A stretch of DNA of 64,000 bases from Rouxiella aceris. Its GTDB lineage: Bacteria; Pseudomonadota; Gammaproteobacteria; Enterobacterales; Enterobacteriaceae. Below the pieces are notes generated by a model that was given only the letters and a program-made list of their open reading frames with translations, did not search any database and had not been told where the DNA came from. Shown piece after piece: positions 54,323-63,357 of this stretch. Positions within the stretch are counted from its first letter, which is position 1. Each line of letters begins with the position of its first letter. A program made the position numbers and the translations under genes. The stretch is from contig NZ_JAADJU010000007.1 of NCBI RefSeq assembly GCF_012933545.1, positions 248,001 to 312,000 on the forward strand, written 5' to 3'.

Positions 54323-56991
54323 ACGGCTTGAGCTTGGGCAGGGAGGCCGCCACCACCTGTGCCTATTGTGGCGTCGGCTGTGGCGTCAGGATGCAGCCGC
54401 AAGGCGAAGGCTTTAGCGCCTCGGGAGATCCCCGGCATCCGGCCAACAGCGGACGCTTGTGTGTTAAAGGCAGTGCGCTGGGTGAGACCCTGGATTTACA
54501 AGGCCGGTTACTGCGCCCCGAAATCCACGGCCAACCGGTCAGTTGGCCGACCGCGCTGGATGCGGTGGCGACACAACTGCAGGCAATAATCGCCGAGCAC
54601 GGACCGCAGGCAGTGGCCTTTTATGGTTCCGGACAACTGTTGACCGAAGATTATTACGTGGCCAATAAGTTGATGAAGGGTTTTATCGGCAGCGGCAATA
54701 TGGATACCAATTCCCGGCTGTGTATGGCGTCAGCGGTAGTCAGCTATAAACGCGCTTTTGGCGCTGACGTCGTACCGGGAAATTATCAGGATCTTGAGCT
54801 GGCAGATACCGTCGTGCTGGTTGGGTCTAATACCGCCTGGGCGCACCCGGTGCTTTATCAGCGGCTGGTACAGGCCAAAAAATCGCGTCCAGCCATGCGT
54901 GTCGTCGTCATCGATCCTCGTCAGACCGCCACCTGTGATATTGCCGACCTGCATTTATCACTGCAACCGGGCAGCGATGCCGCCTTGTTCTGTGGCGCGC
55001 TGCATGCCATGGCCGAGCGCGGCCGTCTTGATCAGGATTTTCTATTGCAGCATACCGAGGGGGCCGAGTCGACGTTGGCCGCGGCGGCACACTGGACGCT
55101 GGCGCGCACCGCCCGTTTTTGCGGCCTGAGCGAAGAGCAATTGCTGGCCTTTTATCAGTTGCTGGCTGACAGCCCATCCTGGGTGACGCTCTATTCGATG
55201 GGCATTAACCAATCCAGTTCCGGGGTGGATAAATGTCAGGCGATTATTAATTTACACCTCGCCACCGGTACCCTGGGTCGTCCGGGCTGCGGGCCGTTTT
55301 CCATCACCGGTCAACCCAACGCCATGGGCGGGCGCGAAGTTGGCGGGCTGGCTAATCAACTGGCGGCGCATATGGCTTTTGGCGCAGAAGAGGTGGATCG
55401 GGTGAGTCGTTTCTGGGAAAGTGACAATGTCACTACTCAGCCAGGATTAAATGCCGTCGATCTGTTTGCTGCCATTGCCGAGGGCAGTGTCAAGGCAGTG
55501 TGGATTATGGGCACCAATCCGCTGGTCTCGCTGCCCGATGCCGATCGTGTGCGCCACGGGCTGTCGCGTTGCCCGTTGGTGATCGTCTCTGACATTATGC
55601 GCGATACCGATACCAGCCGAGTGGCGCATATCCGTCTGCCGGCGCTGGGCTGGGGAGAGAAGAATGGCACTGTAACCAACTCCGAACGCTGTATTTCTCG
55701 TCAACGCCGCTTTTTAGCGCCACCGGGTGAAGCGCGAGCAGATTGGTGGATTTTGTCCCAGGTTGCACAGCGATTGGGGTTTGGCAAGGCGTTCGCCTAT
55801 CAGCATCCCGCCGAGATATTCCGCGAACATGCGGCGTTATCGGGCTTTGAAAATCAGGGGACGCGCGCCTTTGATATCAGTGGGCTGGCCACGTTGAGCA
55901 ATGCACAGTGGGACGAACTGGCTCCCTGTCAGTGGCCGATTAATAGTCAACATCCGCAGGGCTGCGCCAGATTGTTTAGCGATGGGCGCTTCTTTCATGC
56001 CGACGCTAAAGCGCGACTGCTGCCCATTGTTCCCCGGCTGGCGGTCAATCAGCCGACAGTGAATTATCCGCTGGTAATGAACAGCGGGCGCATACGTGAT
56101 CAGTGGCACACCATGACCCGCAGTGGAAAATCACCGCGCCTGATGCAGCATATCAGCGAACCTTTTTGCCAGTATCATCCCGCCGATGTCAGTGGCGTCG
56201 TTGCGGGAGATCTACTGCGTGTGGCCTCCTCACACGGCTGGTTACTGCTGCGTGCGCGACCCGATTCGCTGCAGCCACGGGGCAGTGTCTTTGTACCCAT
56301 GCACTGGAACAGTCTGTTTAGCCAACAGGCACGAGTGGGGGCGCTAATTGAGGCCCATACCGACCCCTTGTCCGGACAGCCGGAAAGTAAACAGATGCCG
56401 GTTAATGTTCGTCGGTGGCCAGCGGCATTTCAGGCGGAACTCTTTATTCGCGGCGTGCAAGTTGAGCCGCCGGCGGTTGAGTACTGGAGTCGTATTTCCC
56501 AGCCAGGGGTTGCGCATTTTGTCATTGCCGAGTCAAAGCTACCGGCTGACTGGTTAGCCTGGCTCAATAAACATGCCGAACTTAGCACTCTGACCTGCCA
56601 GTACGCCGACCTTGGCGCAGAAGGTTTCCATCTGCTGGCCTGGCGGGATGGCGAACTATGCCTGGCGTTTTATGCTCATCATCAGCGTCCGCAGCCGGAT
56701 CGCCAGACCGTGGTTGCCGCATTCGCCCACCCGCCCGCAACGGCGGCAGGGCGTCTGGCATTATTGGCCGGTAAGCAAGATCAGGGTAAACCCGCGTCCG
56801 GGCCGGTGATCTGCAGCTGTTTTGGCATTGGTGAAGGGCAGATAAAACGGGCAATGGCACAAGGTTGTCACACTGTTTTGCAACTTGGCGAAAGATTGAA
56901 ATGCGGTACCAACTGCGGCTCATGTCTGCCTGAACTGAAAACATTGATTGCTGCCCGGCCGCTAAGCTGTGTAGCGGGAGAAGGCCAATGA
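54319..56991 (+). CDS. nasA: NasA, assimilatory nitrate reductase catalytic subunit
   Basis: Molybdenum enzyme of 890 residues that reduces nitrate to nitrite in the cytosol, with electrons from NasC. [4Fe-4S] cysteines are in CAYCGVGCGV near the N-terminus and GRLCVKG. Bis-MGD-binding segments include NTNSRLCMASAV... (near 135) and NPLVSLPDADRV. A C-terminal BFD-like [2Fe-2S] domain (ICSCFGIGEGQIKRAMAQG, CGTNCGSCLPEL) is present, as in Klebsiella NasA. ATG overlaps the nasCB stop by four bases (ATGA). An upstream in-frame ATG at 54244 lies inside nasCB and is not used. No signal peptide. Confidence 0.95.
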   Translation: MNGLSLGREAATTCAYCGVGCGVRMQPQGEGFSASGDPRHPANSGRLCVKGSALGETLDLQGRLLRPEIHGQPVSWPTALDAVATQLQAIIAEHGPQAVAFYGSGQLLTEDYYVANKLMKGFIGSGNMDTNSRLCMASAVVSYKRAFGADVVPGNYQDLELADTVVLVGSNTAWAHPVLYQRLVQAKKSRPAMRVVVIDPRQTATCDIADLHLSLQPGSDAALFCGALHAMAERGRLDQDFLLQHTEGAESTLAAAAHWTLARTARFCGLSEEQLLAFYQLLADSPSWVTLYSMGINQSSSGVDKCQAIINLHLATGTLGRPGCGPFSITGQPNAMGGREVGGLANQLAAHMAFGAEEVDRVSRFWESDNVTTQPGLNAVDLFAAIAEGSVKAVWIMGTNPLVSLPDADRVRHGLSRCPLVIVSDIMRDTDTSRVAHIRLPALGWGEKNGTVTNSERCISRQRRFLAPPGEARADWWILSQVAQRLGFGKAFAYQHPAEIFREHAALSGFENQGTRAFDISGLATLSNAQWDELAPCQWPINSQHPQGCARLFSDGRFFHADAKARLLPIVPRLAVNQPTVNYPLVMNSGRIRDQWHTMTRSGKSPRLMQHISEPFCQYHPADVSGVVAGDLLRVASSHGWLLLRARPDSLQPRGSVFVPMHWNSLFSQQARVGALIEAHTDPLSGQPESKQMPVNVRRWPAAFQAELFIRGVQVEPPAVEYWSRISQPGVAHFVIAESKLPADWLAWLNKHAELSTLTCQYADLGAEGFHLLAWRDGELCLAFYAHHQRPQPDRQTVVAAFAHPPATAAGRLALLAGKQDQGKPASGPVICSCFGIGEGQIKRAMAQGCHTVLQLGERLKCGTNCGSCLPELKTLIAARPLSCVAGEGQ

Positions 56992-57833
56992 ATATCTGCA
57001 TACCGACATTACCTCATCAACATATTGCCCAGTTGCTGTCGCTGGCCGAACAACAGGATCCACTCTCGGGCGGTGAAGTATGGCTGGTGGGCGCGGGACC
57101 GGGAGATGTGGAGTTGCTGACATTAAAGGCACTGCGGGTGATACGTCAGGCTGATGTCGTGGTCTACGACCGTCTGGTATCTGCCCCGGTGATGGCGCTG
57201 ATCCCGCAGGATGCGTTACGCATCGATGTGGGTAAAGCGCCGGGCAATCATCGTCTGGCGCAGCCGCAAATTAATCAACTGTTAGTCGATCTGGCGCAGT
57301 CGGGTAAACGTGTAGTGCGGCTGAAAGGCGGCGATCCCTTTATTTTTGGCCGCGGCGGCGAGGAGATGGCGCACTGTCAACAGCATGGGGTAGCTTGCCA
57401 TATCGTCCCCGGCATTACCGCTGCCATGGGATGTGCGGCCGCCTGCGGGATCCCTTTGACCCATCGCGATCTGGCGCAGTCAGTGCGTTTTGTTACCGGG
57501 CAAGGATCACAGGGCGAAGAAGATATCGACTGGGCGTCGTTGGTCGCTGCCCGGCAGACGCTGGTATTTTATATGGGGCTGGCCAATAGCGGCATCATTA
57601 GCCAACGTTTGATTGCCAATGGGCTGGCGGCCAGTACACCGGTGGCGATTATTGAGCGGGGTACACAACCGCAGCAACGTGTCACCACTGGCGCTTTGGG
57701 AACCCTAAGCATGATCATTGAACGAGATGCGATTGTCACCCCGGCACTGTTGATTATTGGTGACGTGGTGAGTCTTTATCAGCGCAAGGCGGCTACCAAA
57801 TATCCACCGCAACCGTTACAGCGCCAGGTGTAA
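56988..57833 (+). CDS. cobA: Uroporphyrinogen-III C-methyltransferase (SUMT)
   Basis: Enzyme of 281 residues that adds two methyl groups to uroporphyrinogen III to form precorrin-2, the precursor of siroheme needed by NasB. Family motifs: VWLVGAGPGDVELLTLKAL near 28-46, VVYDRLVS, VRLKGGDPFIFGRGGEEM near 105-122, and VPGITAAMGCAAACGIPLTHRD. The start overlaps nasA by four bases (ATGA), so it is the last gene of the operon. Unlike CysG it has only the methyltransferase domain; oxidation and iron insertion must be done elsewhere. Confidence 0.94.
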   Translation: MNICIPTLPHQHIAQLLSLAEQQDPLSGGEVWLVGAGPGDVELLTLKALRVIRQADVVVYDRLVSAPVMALIPQDALRIDVGKAPGNHRLAQPQINQLLVDLAQSGKRVVRLKGGDPFIFGRGGEEMAHCQQHGVACHIVPGITAAMGCAAACGIPLTHRDLAQSVRFVTGQGSQGEEDIDWASLVAARQTLVFYMGLANSGIISQRLIANGLAASTPVAIIERGTQPQQRVTTGALGTLSMIIERDAIVTPALLIIGDVVSLYQRKAATKYPPQPLQRQV

Positions 57834-57890
57834 ATAGCATAGTGGCAGCCTATAACCATTTATTTTACTTCACTATCTCCACTATGCATT

Positions 57891-59331
57891 CCCTCCGCTT
57901 CGCGCGGCGCCGTCTCTGAATGTGCCAGTCAGCATGTCTTAAATGGCAATTTATGGCTTAAAGTCAATTAACTCCGAGGAGCTGTTTCGGGTTTGGCTTA
58001 AATGGCAATTTGTGTTTTAAAGTCAATGGGCTATGAGGCGCTGTTTCGGTTTTATAATAGCGGTGGCAACTTGGCCTGCTGTGCCGAACCGAGTTAAGGA
58101 GCGCTGGCCCGCTCCTTAACAATCCTCGGCCTTTTGGTGTTGTTGATGCGTCTGCTGCTTATTACCGGCTATTTTCCAGTGACTCCCAGCGTGGCACGAG
58201 CCGCGCTGCTGCGCAGTCCCCTTGCTCGGTCGGGAGCCAAAAGCGTCTCCCTCCTCTTCGCGCGGCGCCGTCTCTGAATGTGCCAGTAAGCTATCTACAC
58301 CGTGCCGTTTCAGCTTAAATGTCAATTTTCTTTAGAGGAGCTGTTTCGGGTTTGGCTTAAATGGCAATTTGTGTTTTAAAGTCAATGGGCTATGAGGCGC
58401 TGTTTCGGTTTTATAATAGCGGTGGCAACTTGGCCTGCTGTGCCGAACCGAGTTAAGGAGCGCTGGCCCGCTCCTTAACAATCCTGGGCCTTTTGGTGTC
58501 TTTGATTTGTCTGCTGCCTATTACCGGCTATGTTTCAGTCACTCCGAGTGTGGCACGAGCCGCGCTGCTGCGCAGTCCCCTTGCTCGGTCGGGAGCCAAA
58601 AGCGTCTCCCTCCACTTCGCGCGGCGCCGTCTCTGAATGTGCCAACTAGCTATGTACATCGTGCCGTTCCAGCTTAAATGTCAATTTTCTTTAGAGGAGC
58701 TGTTTCGGGTTTGGCTTAAATGGCAATTTGTGTTTTAAAGTCAATGGGCTATGAGGCGCTGTTTCGGTTTTATAATAGCGGTGGCAACTTGGCCTGCTGT
58801 GCCGAACCGAGTTAAGGAGCGCTGGCCCGCTCCTTAACAATCCTTGGCCTTTTGGTGTTGTTGATGCGTCTGCTGCCTATTACCGGCTATGTTTCAGTCA
58901 CTCCGAGCGTGGCACGAGCCGCGCTGCTGCGCAGTCCCCTTGCTCGGTCGGGAGCCAAAAGCGTCTCCCTCCTCTTCGCGCGGCGCCGTCTCTGAATGTG
59001 CCAGTCAGCATGTCTTAAATGGCAATGTATGGCTTAAAGTCAATTAACTCCGAGGAGATGTTTCGGTTTTATAATAGCGGTGGCCACTTAACCCGCTGTG
59101 CCGAACCGAGTTAAGGAGCGCTGGCCCGCTCCTTAACAATCCTTGGCCTTTTGGTGTTGTTGATTCGTCTGCTGCCTATTACCGGCTATGTTTCAGTCAC
59201 TCCCAGCGTGGCACGAGCCGCGCTGCTCCGCAGTCCCCTTGCTCGGTCGGGAGCCAAAAGCGTCTCCCTCCACTTCGCGCGGCTCCGTCTCTGAATGTGC
59301 CAGTAAGCTATCTACACCGTGCCGTTTCAGC
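57891..59331. repeat. Non-coding tandem array of units of about 359 bp
   Basis: Units beginning at CTTCGCGCGGCGCCG start at 57898, 58256, 58615 and 58974, with a partial fifth at 59273; spacings are 358, 359, 359 and 299. The fourth is shorter because one internal ~60-bp subrepeat (around GGCTTAAATGGCAATTTGTG) is missing. The front part has two variants: units 1 and 4 share one, units 2, 3 and 5 another, so the array is a mosaic. Every unit has TATAAT (58053, 58412, 58771, 59070) and then a perfect 11-base hairpin (GTTAAGGAGCG, loop of six, CGCTCCTTAAC). Frames in it are short and inconsistent. Function unknown; a family of structured RNAs or a DNA-structure element are both possible. Confidence 0.9.
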
Positions 59332-59340
59332 GGCAAACTT

Positions 59341-59375
59341 TTTATCTTTTTATCTTTTTATCTTTTTGTCTTTCG
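59341..59375. repeat. Eight-base microsatellite
   Basis: TTTTTATC repeated about four times (the last unit altered to TTTTTGTC), at the end of the tandem array. Such tracts slip easily during replication. Confidence 0.7.
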
Positions 59376-59394
59376 CCGTTGACCTTTAATGTTG

Positions 59395-59757
59395 CCGGTT
59401 TTGCTTTAAATGTTTCCTGGCCGATTCAAAACCTACGCTGAGCGACGTGGAGGGAGACGCTTTTGGCTCGCGACCGAGTGAAGGGACCGCGAAGCGGCGT
59501 GGTTTAGGCCACACACAGATGTCACTGGAAAGAACTACAACCGACGGCACGACACTTATCAATTTGGACAAGGCGCAGGATTCCAAAGGAGGCGCGCCTT
59601 CGCCTCCTTTGGGCGGTCTGGGCCGCCGCCCAGTGAGCGAAGCGAATGCAGTTGAAGTTGACCTTGACCTTGACCTTGAAGTTGACTTTAAAACCAAAAA
59701 TTGTCATTTAAGCCAATCCCGGTTTTGCCGTAAATGTTTCCTGGCCGATTCAAAACC
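59395..59757. repeat. 39-bp direct repeats enclosing an inverted array fragment
   Basis: A 39-base sequence at 59395-59433 returns at 59719-59757 with two differences. Between them, 59447-59538 resembles the reverse complement of the array's GGAGCCAAAAGCGTCTCCC region. Two strong hairpins follow: CCAAAGGAGGCG (59583-59594) with 59601-59612, and GGGCGG (59611-59616) with 59626-59631. A six-base tract of GTTGAC/CTTGAC repeats lies near 59650-59690. A 118-codon frame through here is not convincing as a gene. Confidence 0.7.
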
Positions 59758-59811
59758 CAACCTGATATTAAGGTTATTGACAAAGTTGGCCGCTGATCGC
59801 TGACAATAAGG

Positions 59812-60834
59812 TCAGAGTTTGCCACGCCAGCGCGCAATGGAATCCCGCGATATCCACTCCACGGGAATACGCGAGATGGTAGGGATCTCCTCATCTTGAT
59901 CAAACAGTTGAAGAAGTCTTTCCACCGCAGTGATCCCCAGTTCTCGCGCCGATTGGCGAATGGTTGACAGGCGGGGAGTGATGAGGTCCGAATAGATGGC
60001 GTCATCAAACCCCACCAGCGACATGGCCTCGGGGGCGCTCAGGCCTTTGGCACGCAAGCCATCAAGCAGGCCAAGGGCAAGAAAATCACTGGCAGCGAAA
60101 ATGGCACTGGGGGGAGCTGGCAGGGCAAGTAGTTGTTCCAGCGCCTGGCGGCCAAACTGGCGACTGTAGTCACCGTAGCGCACCAGCGATGGGTCGTAGA
60201 CCAGACCGTTTTGCAATAACGCCCGACGATAACCCTGATGACGTTCACGCACACTCATCAGTTCATTGGGGCCGCCAACAAAGGCAATACGCTGGTGGCC
60301 TGCACCGATCAATGCCCGGGTGGCCATTTCACCCCCGTGCACATTATCGGAAAAAACTTTAGGCACATCACAGCCGGGCACGTCTTCATCAATCAACACG
60401 ACATGCTGGTGGCCTTTAAGTTCAGCGCAAAGCTGACCATTGTCCGGGCGATTAGTGGCAAACAGCAGGCCATCCACCTGGCGGGTATCCAGCCAACGGA
60501 TAAACTGACACTCTTTTTCCAGATTATTACGTGTGACGCAGAGTACCAGGCTGTAGTTATGCTGCGATGCCGTTTCTTCGGCGGCGTCAGCCAGTTCGGC
60601 AAAAAAGGGGTTGGTAATATCAGGCAATACCAGACCGATGGTTTCACTGCCCCCCATGCTTAAACGCCGAGCCAGGCTGTTGGCCCGATAACCCAAAGTA
60701 TTAATAGCATCTTCAATACGCTGCACCGTTTGCTGAGGCAGTACGATACTATGATTGAGGTACCTTGAGACGGTAGCTTTGGAAAGCCCCGCCATCTGTG
60801 CGACATCCGATAACACAACCCTTTTACTGGCCAT
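59812..60834 (-). CDS. LacI family transcriptional regulator
   Basis: Regulator of 340 residues. N-terminal LacI helix-turn-helix (VVLSDVAQMAGLSKATVSRYL) and hinge helix (YRANSLARRLSMGG) followed by a periplasmic-binding-protein-like sensor (IGLVLPDITNPFFAELADAAEE). Ligand class is usually a sugar, but the upstream genes here handle peptides. It is the last gene of a minus-strand unit after the serine hydrolase, 100 bases downstream, so it may sense a product of that pathway. Confidence 0.9.
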   Translation of the reverse strand: MASKRVVLSDVAQMAGLSKATVSRYLNHSIVLPQQTVQRIEDAINTLGYRANSLARRLSMGGSETIGLVLPDITNPFFAELADAAEETASQHNYSLVLCVTRNNLEKECQFIRWLDTRQVDGLLFATNRPDNGQLCAELKGHQHVVLIDEDVPGCDVPKVFSDNVHGGEMATRALIGAGHQRIAFVGGPNELMSVRERHQGYRRALLQNGLVYDPSLVRYGDYSRQFGRQALEQLLALPAPPSAIFAASDFLALGLLDGLRAKGLSAPEAMSLVGFDDAIYSDLITPRLSTIRQSARELGITAVERLLQLFDQDEEIPTISRIPVEWISRDSIARWRGKL

Positions 60835-60936
60835 AATGTCTCTCTGTTGCCCAAATAATGTATTTTCCCTGGCGGCGAGCGTAACACGATGAAGGGGACA
60901 GCCACTGCCTGCAGCAGGCCTGGCTCGACATCAGTG

Positions 60937-62484
60937 CTACCAACTGATTCGACACTCCTCGCGGCGAAAGTTCAGTACCCGGCTGCGATTGGAAATCAGC
61001 CTGACATTATAGCCCTGAAAATAGAGGCAAAAGGATTTTTCCCACGGGCCGTCAGGCATTTTTACCAATAGATGCCCCTGTCCCAGTGAGGTCAGCGTTC
61101 CGCTGGCGCGTTGGGTTCCCACGCCCATCAGCAGTTTGTCGCCTTCAATATCAAAGGCGGCTTTCGATTCGGGGTGCAGCCAGCGGCCCTGGATCATGGC
61201 CAGGCAGTTATTGGCTTTAACCGGGGTAAAATAGCGTTCTGCCAAACCAATCTCCCCCTCAATAGCCTGGCCATTCATGCGCAGACGCATTGGCAAATGA
61301 GCAGAGAGCGATATCGCGCTGCCATCTTCTGCCTGATAAAGGTTCTCGCTGGCACCTAAATAAGTGGCCACCCCCTGATTAATCGACAACCAGTAAGGCT
61401 CGGCGGTGCTGGCGTACAAACCATCGGTTAGCGCAGTGCTTCTGGCTGGCAATGACGTCGCCAACAGGGCAGACATAACCGTCAGCAGCGAAGTGTATGA
61501 GGCGGTGTCTTCCCGGTTGGAAACCAGAGCAACTCCGACTTTTAACTCGGGATGCAATAGAAAATAGGTCTTATAGCCGGCGTGTGATCCGCCATGACCC
61601 AACAGCTGATGTTGGCCAAGGGTCGAATGGGTAATGCCCAATCCATAGGCAGTGGCGGTGCCATTTTGCAGGCTACGTGGCTGGCTAAGTTGTTGCAGTA
61701 CACCTGCACCGGGGCCGCTATTGGCTAACAGACTCTGTAACCAGAGAGACAAGGAGCGCAGGCTACCGGTCAGACTGCCAGAGGCAGAGAGATGTAAACC
61801 GGCGCAGGCGGTTTTCCAGCCGTCTTGCGCTTGCCAGTAGCCCGGCACCAGATTGGGGACCACATCAAACCAGCTTTCCGGGGCCTGAAAGGCAATATCC
61901 AGCGGTTCGGCGATATGACGCTGCAACAGGTCGGCAAACAAAATTCCCTGTTGTTGCAGAATGGTCTCGACTAAACGGTAGCCGGTATTGGAATAGGAGA
62001 TCTCGGTACCCGCCGGAAAATTCAGGCTGCCGTCCTGAGCAAGAAACTCAATAATAGCGGCAGGTTCGCTGACGTTGTATACCGATATGCCCAGCAAGGA
62101 CAGGGTTTCCCGCACGTCTGGCAAACCGCCGGTCATATCCAGCGCACGTCCCAGCGTCACCTGTGACATTGGCGGTTTCAGCATTGGCAGATACTGTCCC
62201 AATGTATCATTGAGCGAGAGATTGGCGCCGCTACGCAATAGCGCTAACGCGGCAAAAATATGTTTGGTGACCGAGGCATAGCGCACCACATTGTCAATGG
62301 TAAAGCGCTCGCCGGTAGTCAGATTGGCCAAACCACCGCAGGCTTCGCCCTGGATTGACTGACTATCAAATAAGGTGATGGCACCGCCCGGTTCCCCGGG
62401 GTGATCCCAGGCGGCAGTAATACGTTTTGCTGCCGACAGTGCAGCTTGCCAATCTAATGAATGCGGTGGATCTTTGAAAGTCAT
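60937..62484 (-). CDS. Serine hydrolase, D-aminopeptidase-like (family S12)
   Basis: Beta-lactamase-fold serine hydrolase of 515 residues. The catalytic triad of class-C-type enzymes is present: S71-V-T-K74, Y164-S-N166 and H297-G-G. Beyond the ~330-residue catalytic part lies a long C-terminal region of beta strands (LYASTAEPYWLSINQGVATY onwards), matching the three-domain D-aminopeptidase of Ochrobactrum in length and motif spacing. Such enzymes remove N-terminal D-residues from peptides. No signal peptide, so it probably acts on imported peptides, in keeping with the ABC genes upstream. AAGGAGATTTGCA precedes the ATG. Confidence 0.8.
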   Translation of the reverse strand: MTFKDPPHSLDWQAALSAAKRITAAWDHPGEPGGAITLFDSQSIQGEACGGLANLTTGERFTIDNVVRYASVTKHIFAALALLRSGANLSLNDTLGQYLPMLKPPMSQVTLGRALDMTGGLPDVRETLSLLGISVYNVSEPAAIIEFLAQDGSLNFPAGTEISYSNTGYRLVETILQQQGILFADLLQRHIAEPLDIAFQAPESWFDVVPNLVPGYWQAQDGWKTACAGLHLSASGSLTGSLRSLSLWLQSLLANSGPGAGVLQQLSQPRSLQNGTATAYGLGITHSTLGQHQLLGHGGSHAGYKTYFLLHPELKVGVALVSNREDTASYTSLLTVMSALLATSLPARSTALTDGLYASTAEPYWLSINQGVATYLGASENLYQAEDGSAISLSAHLPMRLRMNGQAIEGEIGLAERYFTPVKANNCLAMIQGRWLHPESKAAFDIEGDKLLMGVGTQRASGTLTSLGQGHLLVKMPDGPWEKSFCLYFQGYNVRLISNRSRVLNFRREECRISW

Positions 62485-62610
62485 TGCAAATCTCCTTTAT
62501 CCTTTTGCCCTGGACACTCGGCCTGCATTCACTTACCCGACTTGCTTCAAGGCAGCAATCAGGGATGCACAAGCATCTATGGCTTTGGCGAATATAAATG
62601 TAGGTCAGGC

Positions 62611-63357
62611 CTAATCGATTTCCGGTTCTTCCAGGCTCAGACTTAACTTTCTAAGCTCGGCGGTATGCGGATGTTTTACCTTCCCCGCCCGTAAATCATT
62701 GGCACTCACAAGCTCAACCATTTGACCACCAATCATTACGCCAATTCTGGTGCAAAGATGCGTTACCACCGCTAAATTGTGGGTCACCAACACATAAGTG
62801 AGTTTCTTTTGCTCACGGAGATCGGTAAGCAGATTTAATATCTCGGCTTGTACCGATACATCCAGCGCCGAGGTGGGTTCATCGAGCAGCAATAGCTCAG
62901 GTTCCGAGATCATCGCGCGGGCAATGGCCACCCGTTGTCGCTGACCACCGGAAAGCTGATGGGGAAAACGAAAACGCACGCTTTGCGGCAAGGCCACTTC
63001 ATTAAGTGCCTCGGCGATGCGTTTTTCGATATTCAGAAAACCATGCACCGTCAGCGGTTCGGCAAGAATACGATCGATGGTCTGACGCGGATGCAGTGAG
63101 CCATAGGGATCCTGAAACACCATTTGTACCCGCCGGTAGAAGCGTTTTGCCCGTTTGGCACCCTGGACTTCGCCGCCAATATTCATCTCGCCGGACCAGT
63201 CAGGATTCAGCCCGGCCAGCGCACGCAGAATAGTGGATTTTCCCGAACCGCTTTCGCCGACAATGCCAAAGCTTTCGCCGTTGGCCACCTGAAAACTGAC
63301 GCCTTTTACTACCTCGGTATCACCAAAAGAGATACGCAACTGATCTAAAGTAATCAT
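62611..63357 (-). CDS. Oligopeptide ABC ATP-binding protein (OppF type)
   Basis: ATPase of 248 residues. Walker A GESGSGKST near 34, Q-loop VFQDPYGSLHPRQT, signature LSGGQRQR near 140, Walker B LLLLDEPTSALD, and LVTHN with N for D after the switch histidine. ATG at 63357 overlaps the upstream stop by four bases (ATGA); an ATG at 63369 is possible and adds four residues. The C-terminal oligopeptide domain is short. It pairs with the partial ATPase next to it. Confidence 0.9.
   Translation of the reverse strand: MITLDQLRISFGDTEVVKGVSFQVANGESFGIVGESGSGKSTILRALAGLNPDWSGEMNIGGEVQGAKRAKRFYRRVQMVFQDPYGSLHPRQTIDRILAEPLTVHGFLNIEKRIAEALNEVALPQSVRFRFPHQLSGGQRQRVAIARAMISEPELLLLDEPTSALDVSVQAEILNLLTDLREQKKLTYVLVTHNLAVVTHLCTRIGVMIGGQMVELVSANDLRAGKVKHPHTAELRKLSLSLEEPEID

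Noticed and set aside
58093-58120. Array hairpins as integron attC sites
   Set aside because: GTTAAGG and CCTTAAC are in the wrong orientation and fail the attC core pattern; no integrase gene is nearby.
57891-59331. Array as a CRISPR
   Set aside because: Unit length of about 359 bp with conserved interiors, no short repeat/spacer alternation and no cas genes.
59447-59803. 118-codon frame across the direct-repeat region
   Set aside because: Contains a hexanucleotide tract and hairpins with no ribosome site; both strands stay open, as expected for GC-rich repeats.
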